Below, one piece after another: positions 53,343 to 62,603 of a stretch of DNA of 64,000 nt. Position 1 is the stretch's first letter; every line of letters begins with the position of its first letter. Made by a program: the position numbers and the translations under genes. The notes beneath the pieces were generated by a model. That model did no database searches. It saw nothing but the letters and a program-made list of their open reading frames with translations, and was not told where the DNA came from. Source of the DNA: Anaerolineae bacterium (lineage in GTDB: Bacteria > Chloroflexota > Anaerolineae > Aggregatilineales > UBA2796); the NCBI GenBank assembly GCA_019637615.1, contig JAHBVJ010000021.1, forward strand, positions 1 through 64,000, in the 5' to 3' direction.

Positions 53343-53634
53343 GCTGGCGCGATGAGGATGATCAACGCTGCTGCTCGTCCTCGCTAGGCCGCGCTGTGAA
53401 CCACAATGCGACCTTGTTGTCACTGACCTAGCGGCGATGTACGGATTGGCTAATACCAGCCCCTAAAATCTAGCCGGAGCGTGGGGCATCGATTGTTTCA
53501 ACGCTTCGATCTGTCATTGGCTACAGGTGCCGATCTACGCGCAAAATGGCAAAGACTATCTGAGATAATTGTCTGCCTCCCAAGTCGTACAGCCGCCTTA
53601 ACCTTCAAAATCGGTCACTAGACAGAGGACAATC
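53343..53634. other. Spacer before the phytase-like gene
   Basis: These 292 bases have no recognisable gene, hairpin terminator or repeat. The promoter for the next gene is expected here but no confident -35/-10 pair was identified. Confidence 0.4.
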
Positions 53635-54732
53635 ATGATCCGAACCAGACTGCTGTTGATCTATATCCTCTCCCTTTTCCTTGTCCCACGCGTGGCAATT
53701 GCGCAGGAGCAGCCCCCGCTGCGCCTGAACTTCGTTGGTGAGCAGCGGATTCCGACGGGTACCATGCTCGAAGGCACTGAGATCGGCGGTATCTCCGGCA
53801 TTAGTTACGACGCCAAAAACGATCTCTATTATGCCATCAGCGATGATCGCGTGGAGCATGGGTTCGCCCGTTTTTATACATTGATCCTCAATTTTGACGC
53901 TGACAGTTTCAACTACGGCAGTGTTAGAAGCGTCACGGAGATCAAGCAGCCCGATGGAAGCTCATTCGGGCGCAACGGGCTGGATGCGGAAGCGCTGGTC
54001 TTCGTGCCCTCGTCAGGCACGCTGATCTGGGCGAGCGAACGGGACAGCGCGGGCGTGCCATCCATCAGCGAGATGAACACGGACGGCAGTTTCGTGCGTG
54101 CCTTCACGCTGCCTGACTATTATCTTCCGCGCGGAACCGAGCGCGGCGTCTACAACAATCTCGCGTTTGAGGCAGTACAGGTCTCGCCGGATGGCAAGTC
54201 CGTGATCGCCGCCACCGAAAATGCGCTGATGCAGGACGGCGCGAAAGCCAGTTTGGACGAAGGCAGTCCGAGCCGGATTCTGGTGCTGGATCGTGAAACG
54301 AGCGCGGTCACGGCGGAATATATCTACCGCACGGGCATCATCCCGCACACGGCGTCAACCTCTCCCACCCAAGATAACGGCCTCTCGGATATGCTGCTGC
54401 TGGATGATCACACGCTGCTGACGGTGGAACGCTCCTTCGCGCAAGGTGTCGGCAACACGATCAACCTCTACACCGCCGATCTTACCAACGCCACCAACAT
54501 CAAGGGGCTGGAGAGCATCAAAGGGCACGACGACATCACGCCCGTCGCCAAGACGCCTGTGCTGACCATTCACGAAGGGGATTTCGGCGTGGACATCGAC
54601 AATATCGAGGGCGTGACGGCTGGTCCGTTGATCGACGGTCAGGCGACGTTGATTTTAGTGTCGGACAACAACTTCAACGCCGCGCAGCAGCCGTACACGC
54701 AGTTGCTCGTGTTCACGTTCACGCGACCATAG
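53635..54732 (+). CDS. Secreted esterase-like/phytase-like protein (PF13449 type)
   Basis: The 365-residue exported protein has a signal peptide at residues 1-23 (LLLIYILSLFLVPRVAIA) followed by a beta-propeller-type domain. The 'esterase-like activity of phytase' family pattern is visible: EIGGISGISYDAKNDLYYAISDDR, GLDAEALVFVPSSGTLIWASERD, NLAFEAVQVSPDGKSV and VDIDNIEGVTAGP. These proteins are thought to be extracellular phosphoesterases, but evidence in this clade is weak. AGAGGA lies before the ATG. It is monocistronic. Confidence 0.85.
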   Translation: MIRTRLLLIYILSLFLVPRVAIAQEQPPLRLNFVGEQRIPTGTMLEGTEIGGISGISYDAKNDLYYAISDDRVEHGFARFYTLILNFDADSFNYGSVRSVTEIKQPDGSSFGRNGLDAEALVFVPSSGTLIWASERDSAGVPSISEMNTDGSFVRAFTLPDYYLPRGTERGVYNNLAFEAVQVSPDGKSVIAATENALMQDGAKASLDEGSPSRILVLDRETSAVTAEYIYRTGIIPHTASTSPTQDNGLSDMLLLDDHTLLTVERSFAQGVGNTINLYTADLTNATNIKGLESIKGHDDITPVAKTPVLTIHEGDFGVDIDNIEGVTAGPLIDGQATLILVSDNNFNAAQQPYTQLLVFTFTRP

Positions 54733-54773
54733 CATAGCTGGAGTACAGACGCCGCCTGTGCTCCTCCATGATG

Positions 54774-55196
54774 CTACTTCGGTGGCGGCACGACCCCGAC
54801 GACCAGCAGGATATTGGAGTAGATGCGTTGCTCGCCCGTTGCGATGACCAACGACACATCCGATCCCCGCGCCAGATCGTAGAAGGGGAAGCGTCCGTGC
54901 GTCGTCAGCGTCAGCCCCGGCAGCGCGCGGCGGAAATCGGCAAAGATACTCGGTTCGCCGCCCTCGTCAGGGATCATCACGTGCGCGGCCTCAATCGGGA
55001 TCGACGGCACCAGCGCTTCCATGACTTGCATCACGCTGCACAGCCCCGGCATCAGATTCAGGTAAACGCGCTCCGCTGCCGGATTCGCGCGCGTGGCGAA
55101 CGGGTAGTTGCCATCCGCGATCAAAATGCCACTGCCATGCCCCGATTCGCCTAGTACCTTGAGAATCTGCGGGTGCAGTAATTGTCCCTTCAACAT
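54774..55196 (-). CDS. RbsD/FucU-family sugar mutarotase
   Basis: The 140-residue protein interconverts sugar anomers (pyranose or alpha/beta forms), which speeds sugar use. It shows LLHPQILKVLGESGHGSGILIADGNYP with the catalytic His, ERVYLNLMPGL and the end NILLVVGVV. FucU is usually about 140 residues and handles L-fucose; RbsD handles ribose. The ANPAAERVYLNLMPG pattern fits FucU better. It stands alone here, about 10 kb from the methylpentose island, and could serve it. Confidence 0.88.
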   Translation of the reverse strand: MLKGQLLHPQILKVLGESGHGSGILIADGNYPFATRANPAAERVYLNLMPGLCSVMQVMEALVPSIPIEAAHVMIPDEGGEPSIFADFRRALPGLTLTTHGRFPFYDLARGSDVSLVIATGEQRIYSNILLVVGVVPPPK

Positions 55197-55283
55197 ACGA
55201 AATACTCCTAACGGAAAAGCAGAAATAATGAAGCGAGCGTCATCTTTTCAGCCGCCAAGGTTGAAGGGAGGGCGGCTGAACGG

Positions 55284-58200
55284 CTAACGCTCAATCGTCA
55301 CTTGTAAGCTAGTCACGTTGACCAACACTCCGCCCGATCCGGTGTAGAAGTAGATCGACAGCGGCGCACCGAGCGGGAACAGATCGTCGGAGGTGCCGAG
55401 CAGTTGATCGTTGTAGTACAGCGAGATCGTGCGGTCATCGTTGCGCACCACGCTCAATTTGACGGAGACAGTCGTCACCGGAATTTGCGAGGCGCGGCGG
55501 AAACTCCCGTTGAAGCTCGGCCCCACGTCCAGCAAATTCTCTTGCGCGAGGCGGGCGCGGGCATCAGCGCGGTTGCGCGGCGTGCGCACAGTCTCCACGC
55601 CCACCCCGAAAAAGACTTTGCTGCTGGTCAGTGCCAAAGTCGTGTAATTGGTCAGTTCCAGCGTGGCATCGACGCGCTTGAGGTAAGTGGGCGCGTCCGT
55701 GCCGAGCAGTTCGGTCAGAATATCGGTGCCGAGCTTGATCGACGGTGACGCGCCGAGCCGTGCATTGGTGTTGCCGAGCTGCCAACCTTTACTGCCGGGG
55801 CCAAACCACGCCGTATCCCACGTGATCTTGTCCGTCGGCAGCGTACCGAGCAGGTCGATCAACTCGTAGGTCCCGTTCGTCGCTTCGGGCAGCGCGGTGG
55901 GCGCGACCAAAGCCGGATTCGTCGGCACGGGTGTCCCGATCAATTGACCGGGGCTGAGTGAGGTCGGCGTCAATGATACTTCGGTCGGCGCGGGCAGCGG
56001 CGTTGGCTGCGGGATGGTCGGCGTTGGCACGAAGTCCTGCGGGATCGGCGTGCTGGTCGGCGTCTCCGTCGGCGCGGTGGTGTTGGTGGCGCTCGGCACG
56101 GCGGTATCGGTTGGCGGTGGGGTATCCGTCGCGGGTGCGGGCGTATTGCTCGGTTCGAGCGTCATGGTCGGCACGTTGACAATCGGCTCGGTCGTATTCG
56201 TCGCCTCGTCGGTGCTGCCAGCGGCGACCACATTCGTGCCAGCCGTCGGGCTGTTGAGCGTCACCGTCAGCCCGCCATTGTTGCCGTTATCGCGGTTGCG
56301 CAGCAAGAAGAAGATCGTCCCGATGACCACCACCGCGACCACCACCGCCCCGATCACCATCAGGCGCGGTGCGATGCCCGTCGGCGCGTCCGATTTGCGC
56401 TCGAAGGGCACGTACTGCGGTTCGTCGGCGGTTTCGGCTTGATCAGGGATTTCAACGATGGTCGGCTCCGCAGTGCGCCCGTAGCGGCTTGGCGGCTCGG
56501 CGGTCTCGGCTGAATCTGTTGACTCTGATCGCGTCCGGCGCTCCGAGGCTGCGCGTGAACGGCGGCTAGGCGGTTCGGGTATGTCCTCCACGAAGGCCGT
56601 CTCTTCGGGTTCCGGCGGCAGCGGCACGGTGCCAGCAGGCACGGGAATATGCGGTGCTTCGGGTTCCGGCTCATCCGGCAGCGTTTTGATCGTGTTTTGC
56701 CAGTAGCGCATAATCGGCAGCGCGGGTTGACGGTCGATGAACATCGCCGCGAAGTGGCTTTCAAACAAGCGCAGCTTTTCGTCTTTGCTCAGGCTGTCAT
56801 CGACATACACATCGCGGATCGCGGTATAGGTGTCGCGCCACTGCCGCAATTGCGCGGTGTAGGCTTCGCCCAGATCGCGCCGCGTGATGTCCACCAGTTT
56901 CTTCAGGCCTTCTGCCACATCAGGATCGGGCTGCTCGGTGGGGATGACGGCGGCTTGCTCGATGCTGCGGCGGGTTTGCGCCAGCAGTTCGGCGGAAGCG
57001 GCGAGGTCTTGCAGCCATGTTTTGAACACGCTCAATTCTTTGCCGAGCGCGATCTCAGCGGCGGTGATGCGGTCAAGCGCCACGTCCAGATGTTGCCGTG
57101 CCGTGCGGAATTCGCCATCAGGCCACTTTTTCAGCGCTTCATCCAGCGACCGCACGCTCTGATCGGCTTGCTCCAACTGTGCGCTGGCTAATGGTTGACG
57201 CACGGCCTGACGCAGTTCAACCAACTGCGCGGGGCTGCGCGTGTTGTTGATCACGCGCACCGCTTCGAGGATCAGGTGGCGGCGGGTGATCGCACCATCG
57301 AGCGCCTGATACGCCGGATGCACTTTGGCGTTGGGGAGCGCACGGCTGGCACATTCTCGCCAGAAATCGGCCTCCTCAAAGGCTTCCGTCTTGAGCGCCA
57401 GAATGCCCCGCAGCGCGTAATCGAAGAATAGTGCCCGCAGCGCGGCGGAACTGGCATCCCGCATCGGCTCGACCACGCCCTTGACCATCGCCTTGAGATA
57501 GGTCTGCATCGATGGCATCTGCTCGTTGAATTTGCGGCGCTGCTGTTCTTCATCGGGCAGCAGCAAGCCTGCCACGCGCTTCTGCGTGCGGTCAGTGCGC
57601 TCCGGCGAGGCCGATCCATCCGAGGCCAGCCACGACGACAGCGCCTCACCCAGATCGATCAGGCGCTGCGCCGCCAACTTTTCGCCCTCGGTGGCGGCAG
57701 CGCTCAGGGCACGTTCGCCCGCCGCCTGCGCCTCGCCGCCGCGCCCCTTATCCCACGCGTCCCAACCTTCGGCAAGCGTGCGCCCTAGCACGACATTGGG
57801 ACTCAGGTATTCGATCCGCGTGGCTTCTTCGATCTTGTGGGCGCTATCCTCGAACCACTGCGCGGTCGGGATATTCAGCAGTTGGATGGCTTGTGCAGCG
57901 AAGCGCGTAGCATCGGCGGCGGGGCGTTTGCCACCGAGCGCCAGATAATCAATCGCGGCTGACCATGTGCGGATCGCGTCATCGATCCCGCGCAAAATCT
58001 GCTGGAAGGCCGGATCGCTGATCTCGGCGGCGTACTGCCCCAAGCTCGACTGTGCGTGCAGCAAGAATTCGCGGATGTTGGAACCATCCGACTGCGGCAC
58101 GACGCGCTGCAACGACTCAAGCTCTTGATGGAATTGGTTGAGCGTCTCGTCCACGCTCTTGAAGGCCGTGCTAGCCGGATCGATGGTGGTAGCTTGCCAC

Positions 58201-59795
58201 AGCGCGTTGCCCGCCCGCTTAGAGTCGCTCAGGGCGTTGTGCGCCACGACTTCCAGCAGATCGATGATGTCATCCGCCGCCCGTTTGCCGAGCGCCAGCA
58301 GACTGAGCAGCGCGGGTTGGGCTTGCAGCTTGCTTTCCAACATCGACAAGCCTTCGGACAAGCGTCCGTAATGCAGCACCAGCGGTTGAATGCCGGGGCT
58401 AGGGCGGTCATCGAGGCGGAAGATCAGCAGTTCGAGCGCGCGCAAGGCATCGGTGAGCGTGGTTTGCCGCGAGAGTTCGTCTTGCAGCACGATCAAATGC
58501 GGGCGCAAGAGCGTCACCCCCGGCATGAACTGCGTCAGCCGTTGCGCCAACCGAAACTGCCGCAATTTGGCTTCGGGGCGCAGTTCAATCGTCGTCACCA
58601 GCGATTTTCCTGCCCCGACGGCATCATTCTTGAACAGCGCATCCAACGCGGGCAACAGTCCGGCGGGTGGGGTACTGTTGCCTTCGCGGAGCTGCTCACA
58701 TAAATCGCGCAGATACGCCAGAATCGGTTGATCGCCGCCCGATTTGGCTTGCAATTCGGTCAGCAACGCGGATGCCCGCCCGACGCTGCCGCTCTCGATG
58801 TAGATTCGCACCGCGTCCAGATCGGCTTGAATCGCCAGTGTGTTGAGATGCAGCTCAACCTCGATCAACAGATCGCGTCCGGCGGGGTAGCCCGGATCAG
58901 TCGTCAGGGCTTCTTGCAGCATCCCGCGCACTTCTTCAAGCTGGCTCTGCGTGGTGGCACTGCCGAGGCGCGAACGGGCGCGTTCAACCAGCACATCGCG
59001 CGATTTTTCCAGCGGACGCCGTACTTCCGCGAGGTCTTGCCGCAGCGCCGCAATCGTGGCATAGCGCTGGCTGACATCGGGGCTGGTGGCGCGGGCAGTG
59101 ATCTCCTTCAGACGTTGTGGCACCGAGTCGGCAAGGTCGAGCGCGGCATCGGCGCGGCTGGCTTCCAAGCGATGCCCGCCCGACAGCACGAAATACAGCA
59201 TCTGCCCGACCTGCAAAATATCGGAGGCACGGCTGGCGTGCGGGGCACTGTCTGAGTCCAGAAACACCGCGTTGCCCCAATCGATCAGCTTGAGCCGGTA
59301 GTGATCGCGATCCCAGAATAGGTGCTTGGCGTCCACATCGTTGTACAGGATGGCTTTGTCGTGCGCCAGTTGCAGCAGATCAAGGAATTGATCGAGGATG
59401 GTGAGCAGTTCAAGGTCGGGCAGGCGTTCGCCGCGCTGGGCGAGGCCGAGCACCATCGACTCCATGGTTGTGCCCTGTGCCATGTCCATCACAATATATT
59501 GATGGAGCTGCCCGCCAACGCGGAAGGAGCCAGTATGCCGCAGTTCCGTCAAGACAGGGTGCCCCGCCAGCAGTTCCAGCGCGCGTTTTTCCCGCAAGAT
59601 GCTCTGCTCTTGTCCGGCGCGGATCGGCGGCGCATCTTGCAGCGCGGGGCGTTTGATCACGACAGGCGCGTCGTCGCGTTGCGTGTCGTAAGCCCGCAGC
59701 GTCTCGCCAGACCGCCCGCGTGGGTAGATGTAATCGTAGCGATAGCGGTTATCGAATAGACTATCGGGGCGACGCCCGGTGGCGGGACGAGGCAT
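55284..59795 (-). CDS. Giant membrane-anchored Ser/Thr kinase-like protein with atypical catalytic residues
   Basis: The 1503-residue protein starts with a protein-kinase fold (about 20-265). Lys of the VxIK position (VVIKRP) and the C-helix Glu (ILREKRALELL) are kept. The catalytic loop reads YNDVDAKHLF (about 151-160) instead of HRDLKPxNIL, so the Asp remains but Lys and Asn are replaced. The DFG position reads DWG. About 270-1050 is a long helical region. One membrane helix lies at about 1143-1163 (VIGAVVVAVVVIGTIFFLL). A Thr/Pro-rich linker follows (about 1170-1290), then a concanavalin-like beta-sandwich (about 1310-1503). It resembles a transmembrane PknB-type receptor with an impaired or pseudo kinase. 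Confidence 0.85.
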   Translation of the reverse strand: MPRPATGRRPDSLFDNRYRYDYIYPRGRSGETLRAYDTQRDDAPVVIKRPALQDAPPIRAGQEQSILREKRALELLAGHPVLTELRHTGSFRVGGQLHQYIVMDMAQGTTMESMVLGLAQRGERLPDLELLTILDQFLDLLQLAHDKAILYNDVDAKHLFWDRDHYRLKLIDWGNAVFLDSDSAPHASRASDILQVGQMLYFVLSGGHRLEASRADAALDLADSVPQRLKEITARATSPDVSQRYATIAALRQDLAEVRRPLEKSRDVLVERARSRLGSATTQSQLEEVRGMLQEALTTDPGYPAGRDLLIEVELHLNTLAIQADLDAVRIYIESGSVGRASALLTELQAKSGGDQPILAYLRDLCEQLREGNSTPPAGLLPALDALFKNDAVGAGKSLVTTIELRPEAKLRQFRLAQRLTQFMPGVTLLRPHLIVLQDELSRQTTLTDALRALELLIFRLDDRPSPGIQPLVLHYGRLSEGLSMLESKLQAQPALLSLLALGKRAADDIIDLLEVVAHNALSDSKRAGNALWQATTIDPASTAFKSVDETLNQFHQELESLQRVVPQSDGSNIREFLLHAQSSLGQYAAEISDPAFQQILRGIDDAIRTWSAAIDYLALGGKRPAADATRFAAQAIQLLNIPTAQWFEDSAHKIEEATRIEYLSPNVVLGRTLAEGWDAWDKGRGGEAQAAGERALSAAATEGEKLAAQRLIDLGEALSSWLASDGSASPERTDRTQKRVAGLLLPDEEQQRRKFNEQMPSMQTYLKAMVKGVVEPMRDASSAALRALFFDYALRGILALKTEAFEEADFWRECASRALPNAKVHPAYQALDGAITRRHLILEAVRVINNTRSPAQLVELRQAVRQPLASAQLEQADQSVRSLDEALKKWPDGEFRTARQHLDVALDRITAAEIALGKELSVFKTWLQDLAASAELLAQTRRSIEQAAVIPTEQPDPDVAEGLKKLVDITRRDLGEAYTAQLRQWRDTYTAIRDVYVDDSLSKDEKLRLFESHFAAMFIDRQPALPIMRYWQNTIKTLPDEPEPEAPHIPVPAGTVPLPPEPEETAFVEDIPEPPSRRSRAASERRTRSESTDSAETAEPPSRYGRTAEPTIVEIPDQAETADEPQYVPFERKSDAPTGIAPRLMVIGAVVVAVVVIGTIFFLLRNRDNGNNGGLTVTLNSPTAGTNVVAAGSTDEATNTTEPIVNVPTMTLEPSNTPAPATDTPPPTDTAVPSATNTTAPTETPTSTPIPQDFVPTPTIPQPTPLPAPTEVSLTPTSLSPGQLIGTPVPTNPALVAPTALPEATNGTYELIDLLGTLPTDKITWDTAWFGPGSKGWQLGNTNARLGASPSIKLGTDILTELLGTDAPTYLKRVDATLELTNYTTLALTSSKVFFGVGVETVRTPRNRADARARLAQENLLDVGPSFNGSFRRASQIPVTTVSVKLSVVRNDDRTISLYYNDQLLGTSDDLFPLGAPLSIYFYTGSGGVLVNVTSLQVTIER

Positions 59796-60004
59796 CCAGC
59801 AGACTCCTCAAGCAATCACTAGACTGAAGGTAATCGAAAATTTACTTTATTCCGCAGGATATTGTACGCGGGGGCAAGGTTAAATACCAACTGACCGCCA
59901 AAACGAGAGGATTCCGCGAAAATTCGCACGCGGTCTGTTCAACGCCCGACACCAACGCATCGGGCATCTGTGTTTACATGGAAGCCGCTGTCAACTGCAT
60001 GTCT

Positions 60005-60204
60005 TTGAGTCCCGTAAGGACTGCGTAACGTCGAACCTGACAATGATGGTGTTTCAAAAAAATAAGGTAGGAATACGACACGTGCGTCAACGCTTATTCT
60101 TGAGTCCCTTTAGTGGACTTCGTTCGCTAAGCCTGACGTTTTAACGTCGGTCGGCGTGACGACAAACCCGCGTTTGCCTGACTAATTTCTTAAACACCAT
60201 CAAT
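60005..60204 (+). repeat. Copy C of the dispersed intergenic repeat
   Basis: Contains two GAGTCCC core modules (60007 and 60111), a head ATGGTGTTTCA near 60045 and the tail GCCTGACTAATTTCTTAA near 60175 ending in AAACACCATCAATGG. The ends GATGGTGTTT and AAACACCATC are inverted copies. Copies A and B are at 4105 and 49871. Confidence 0.65.
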
Positions 60205-60284
60205 GGTCTGTCTCGCAAATAGGATGGAAACGAACTACGCTCGTATCAGCGGAGCATATCCTGCGTTATTCGTGAGACAGACCA
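60204..60284. repeat. Imperfect long inverted repeat (about 80 bp)
   Basis: TGGTCTGTCTC (60204-60214) and GAGACAGACCA (60274-60284) are exact complements. The pairing continues inward imperfectly (GCAAATA with TTATTCG, GGAT with ATCC), giving a long hairpin abutting copy C of the dispersed repeat. It could be a separate small mobile repeat. Confidence 0.5.
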
Positions 60285-60308
60285 ATCATTGTCGAGGTCT
60301 TTCCCGCC

Positions 60309-61184
60309 CTATCCGACGACTTGCAGAGACGAGCCGTCCTCCCGCAGCGGGATGAAATAGGGGCGCTCGTCCGGCGATTGGTTGGGGCGATGCACGGCTA
60401 ACCACAACTGCCCATCGAAACTGCGGAACACCATGCAGTGCCCGCCATCGCCAGCATACAACGGTTCCGGCACCTGCTGCCATGCGCCGAGCAGATCGCC
60501 AGTCGTCGATTTCGCTACGCCGACCGTGTAGCCGCCCGTGCTGAAGCTCGACCACAGCATGATCAACGCGCCATTCGCCAGTCGATGCAGCCACGGGCCA
60601 TCCGTCACATAACCTATTCGTCCCTTTGAGTTGATCTCCAGCGCCCACGGAGCCTCCGACGCCCGAAACAACACATGCGGCGGCTCAACCGCTGACCGCA
60701 AATCCTCGCTCAGACGGACGGCGTAGATTTCGCCGTCGCCCACCTGAACCCACTCGTGGCAGAAAACCATCCACGGCTGGTCATTGGCATCGAGGAAGAA
60801 TGTCCCGTCCAAGCATTCCCAGTCGCGCGGGGTCACCGGCCCCGCGCTGATCGGCACAAACGGCCCCTGCGGCGTGTCGGCTTCCAAGATTTGCGTCCCC
60901 CGACGCGCGCCGTCGGCCTTGAAACTGGCGAACATGTAATAGCGCCCGTGGTAAGCGTGTACTTCCGGTGCCCAGAAGTTGCGGTCAGCCCAGAACCCCG
61001 CCGGAGGCCGAAAACCCGCAAATGGCCCCTCCCAATTTTGCAGATCGGTACCTGTGTAATAATCGATTGCCGAGGCCGAAGGCGTCCATGCCTGTGCGCC
61101 GACCGTGCCGAATAGGTAGTATTTCTGCTCCGCGAGGATCGGCAGCACAAACGGGTCGCGGATGTGAATGTCAATATTCTTCAA
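60309..61184 (-). CDS. Glycoside hydrolase family 43 protein
   Basis: The 291-residue five-bladed propeller-type glycosidase (arabinanase/xylosidase group) shows IHIRDPFVLP with the general-base Asp, FWAPEVHAYHGRYYMF, CLDGTFFLDANDQPWM with the acid/transition residues, and the late GGHCMVFRSFDGQLWLAVH. No signal peptide is present, so it is probably intracellular. TTG 61184 is favoured because GGAG precedes it and the product then begins MKNIDIHIRDP. A longer frame reaches 61244. It follows the acyltransferase gene on the same strand. Confidence 0.85.
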   Translation of the reverse strand: MKNIDIHIRDPFVLPILAEQKYYLFGTVGAQAWTPSASAIDYYTGTDLQNWEGPFAGFRPPAGFWADRNFWAPEVHAYHGRYYMFASFKADGARRGTQILEADTPQGPFVPISAGPVTPRDWECLDGTFFLDANDQPWMVFCHEWVQVGDGEIYAVRLSEDLRSAVEPPHVLFRASEAPWALEINSKGRIGYVTDGPWLHRLANGALIMLWSSFSTGGYTVGVAKSTTGDLLGAWQQVPEPLYAGDGGHCMVFRSFDGQLWLAVHRPNQSPDERPYFIPLREDGSSLQVVG

Positions 61185-61274
61185 CGTATGGTTCTCCACA
61201 AGGATGCGATGCGTGATGGGTATTGTACTCAAACGGCACGCCATCCACAGTGCGTCGCGGCAGAAATTCTGCTT

Positions 61275-62429
61275 CTATCGCGCGGGTTCGCTCATCACAG
61301 TGGCATTGGCTGGCGCGGGCTGTGTCCGCCGCAGGATGAAGCGCTGCATCGGCTTCTCAACTGCCTCGTACAGCACGATGCTGACCAGCGTTGCCGCGCC
61401 GTAAAACAGGGCGAGAAAGGCCAACGCGTTCGAGGTAGGGATGACGAAATTTTGTTGATTCACGTACCAGAACAGCCATGTCCCTTGCACCAAGTACAAC
61501 GCATAAGAGACACGTCCTAGATAGACGAACGGCGACCAACTCAACAGGCGCGCCAGCACGACGCGCGGATGCGTCAGCCCCCAGATTAGCAGGCCAGCGC
61601 CGACCGCCACGAGATAATTGAAGATGCCGCCCTGCGTGGTAAATCCGCCCTGCTCATGCATCCCATTGGCTCCCACCACGATAATGAGTATGCCAAGGAG
61701 CGTCGTAGCCTCCGCAGTGATATGCCCACGCGTGCCAACCCATTTGTGCCGCTTGTAGATGGTTGCCATCACGATGCCAATGCCAAAATCCCAGAAGCGC
61801 CCGAAGATGGTGTGCAAGATCATGTGGCTAGGATACGCCATAAAGCCTAAGCCCTGTGCCATTCCCATCGCGTTCGACAACACTACCACGAGAGAGCCGA
61901 TGGCGAGAAACATACATTGGATGACGAGCAGCTTGAGGATGACGCCCCCTATCTTCCCGAACCGCCGCGCTTGGAACCACGGCAGTACAGCGATTAGGGG
62001 CAGCAATAAATAAAAGCATTCCTCAGCAGTAAGTGTCCATGTCACAATGAGCGGCGCGGTGCTGGTAGGCACGAACAGACTCGCGAAAAACCCTTGAGTC
62101 AGCGTGTAATACATCACCCCGAACGGGTTGATCGGGAAAATGAGCGAGGCCACTAGTAAAAAAGCGTACAGCGGATAGATGCGTGCGACGCGCCGACGGT
62201 AATAGTCCGTCATGCTGGCGCGGGTAATCCCATTTTGGGCGAAGTCGTCGTAATAGCGCATCGAAATGAGAAAGCCCGACAGCACGAAGAAGATCGTGAC
62301 GCCGAGATGCCCTTCGAGGAAGACATTGCCGACAATACCAGAAGGGACGGAGAAAAAATGATAAAAAAAGACAAGCGCGGCGGCGATCATACGGATGCTG
62401 GTCAACGCTTTAATGTCGCGTTTAGGCAT
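61275..62429 (-). CDS. Acyltransferase family 3 membrane protein
   Basis: ATG 62429 has TAGGAG 9 bases upstream. The 384-residue protein has about ten membrane helices and the family pattern: ALTSIRMIAAALVFFYHFF, the loop GHLGVTIFFVLSGFLISMRY, and RRVARIYPLYAF. It transfers acyl groups (often O-acetyl) to surface sugars or lipids; the acceptor is unknown. It is divergent to the NarL-type regulator and precedes the GH43 gene. Confidence 0.9.
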   Translation of the reverse strand: MPKRDIKALTSIRMIAAALVFFYHFFSVPSGIVGNVFLEGHLGVTIFFVLSGFLISMRYYDDFAQNGITRASMTDYYRRRVARIYPLYAFLLVASLIFPINPFGVMYYTLTQGFFASLFVPTSTAPLIVTWTLTAEECFYLLLPLIAVLPWFQARRFGKIGGVILKLLVIQCMFLAIGSLVVVLSNAMGMAQGLGFMAYPSHMILHTIFGRFWDFGIGIVMATIYKRHKWVGTRGHITAEATTLLGILIIVVGANGMHEQGGFTTQGGIFNYLVAVGAGLLIWGLTHPRVVLARLLSWSPFVYLGRVSYALYLVQGTWLFWYVNQQNFVIPTSNALAFLALFYGAATLVSIVLYEAVEKPMQRFILRRTQPAPANATVMSEPAR

Positions 62430-62603
62430 ATGAGTAACTCCTACGCCACAGGGTAGCACGGCTTGTCGGTGAATAGCAATCGATGTTGATGGAGTTGTGA
62501 TTGCCGTCTGCCAATCTCCTAACTCATTTAGGACAAGTTGAGCCAGTCGGACTTAGCGTGTGTGGGACACACAAAGAATCACGATTTTGAAGAGTTGACC
62601 GTC

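Larger units (their letters stand above)
59796..60308. other. Non-coding region with dispersed repeat and long inverted repeat
   Basis: These 513 bases lie between the 5' end of the kinase-like gene and the 3' end of the GH43 gene, both on the minus strand, and hold copy C of the repeat family (60005-60204) and an imperfect long inverted repeat (60204-60284). No gene was recognised. The kinase-like promoter is expected within 59800-59900, where the sequence becomes AT-rich. Confidence 0.6.
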
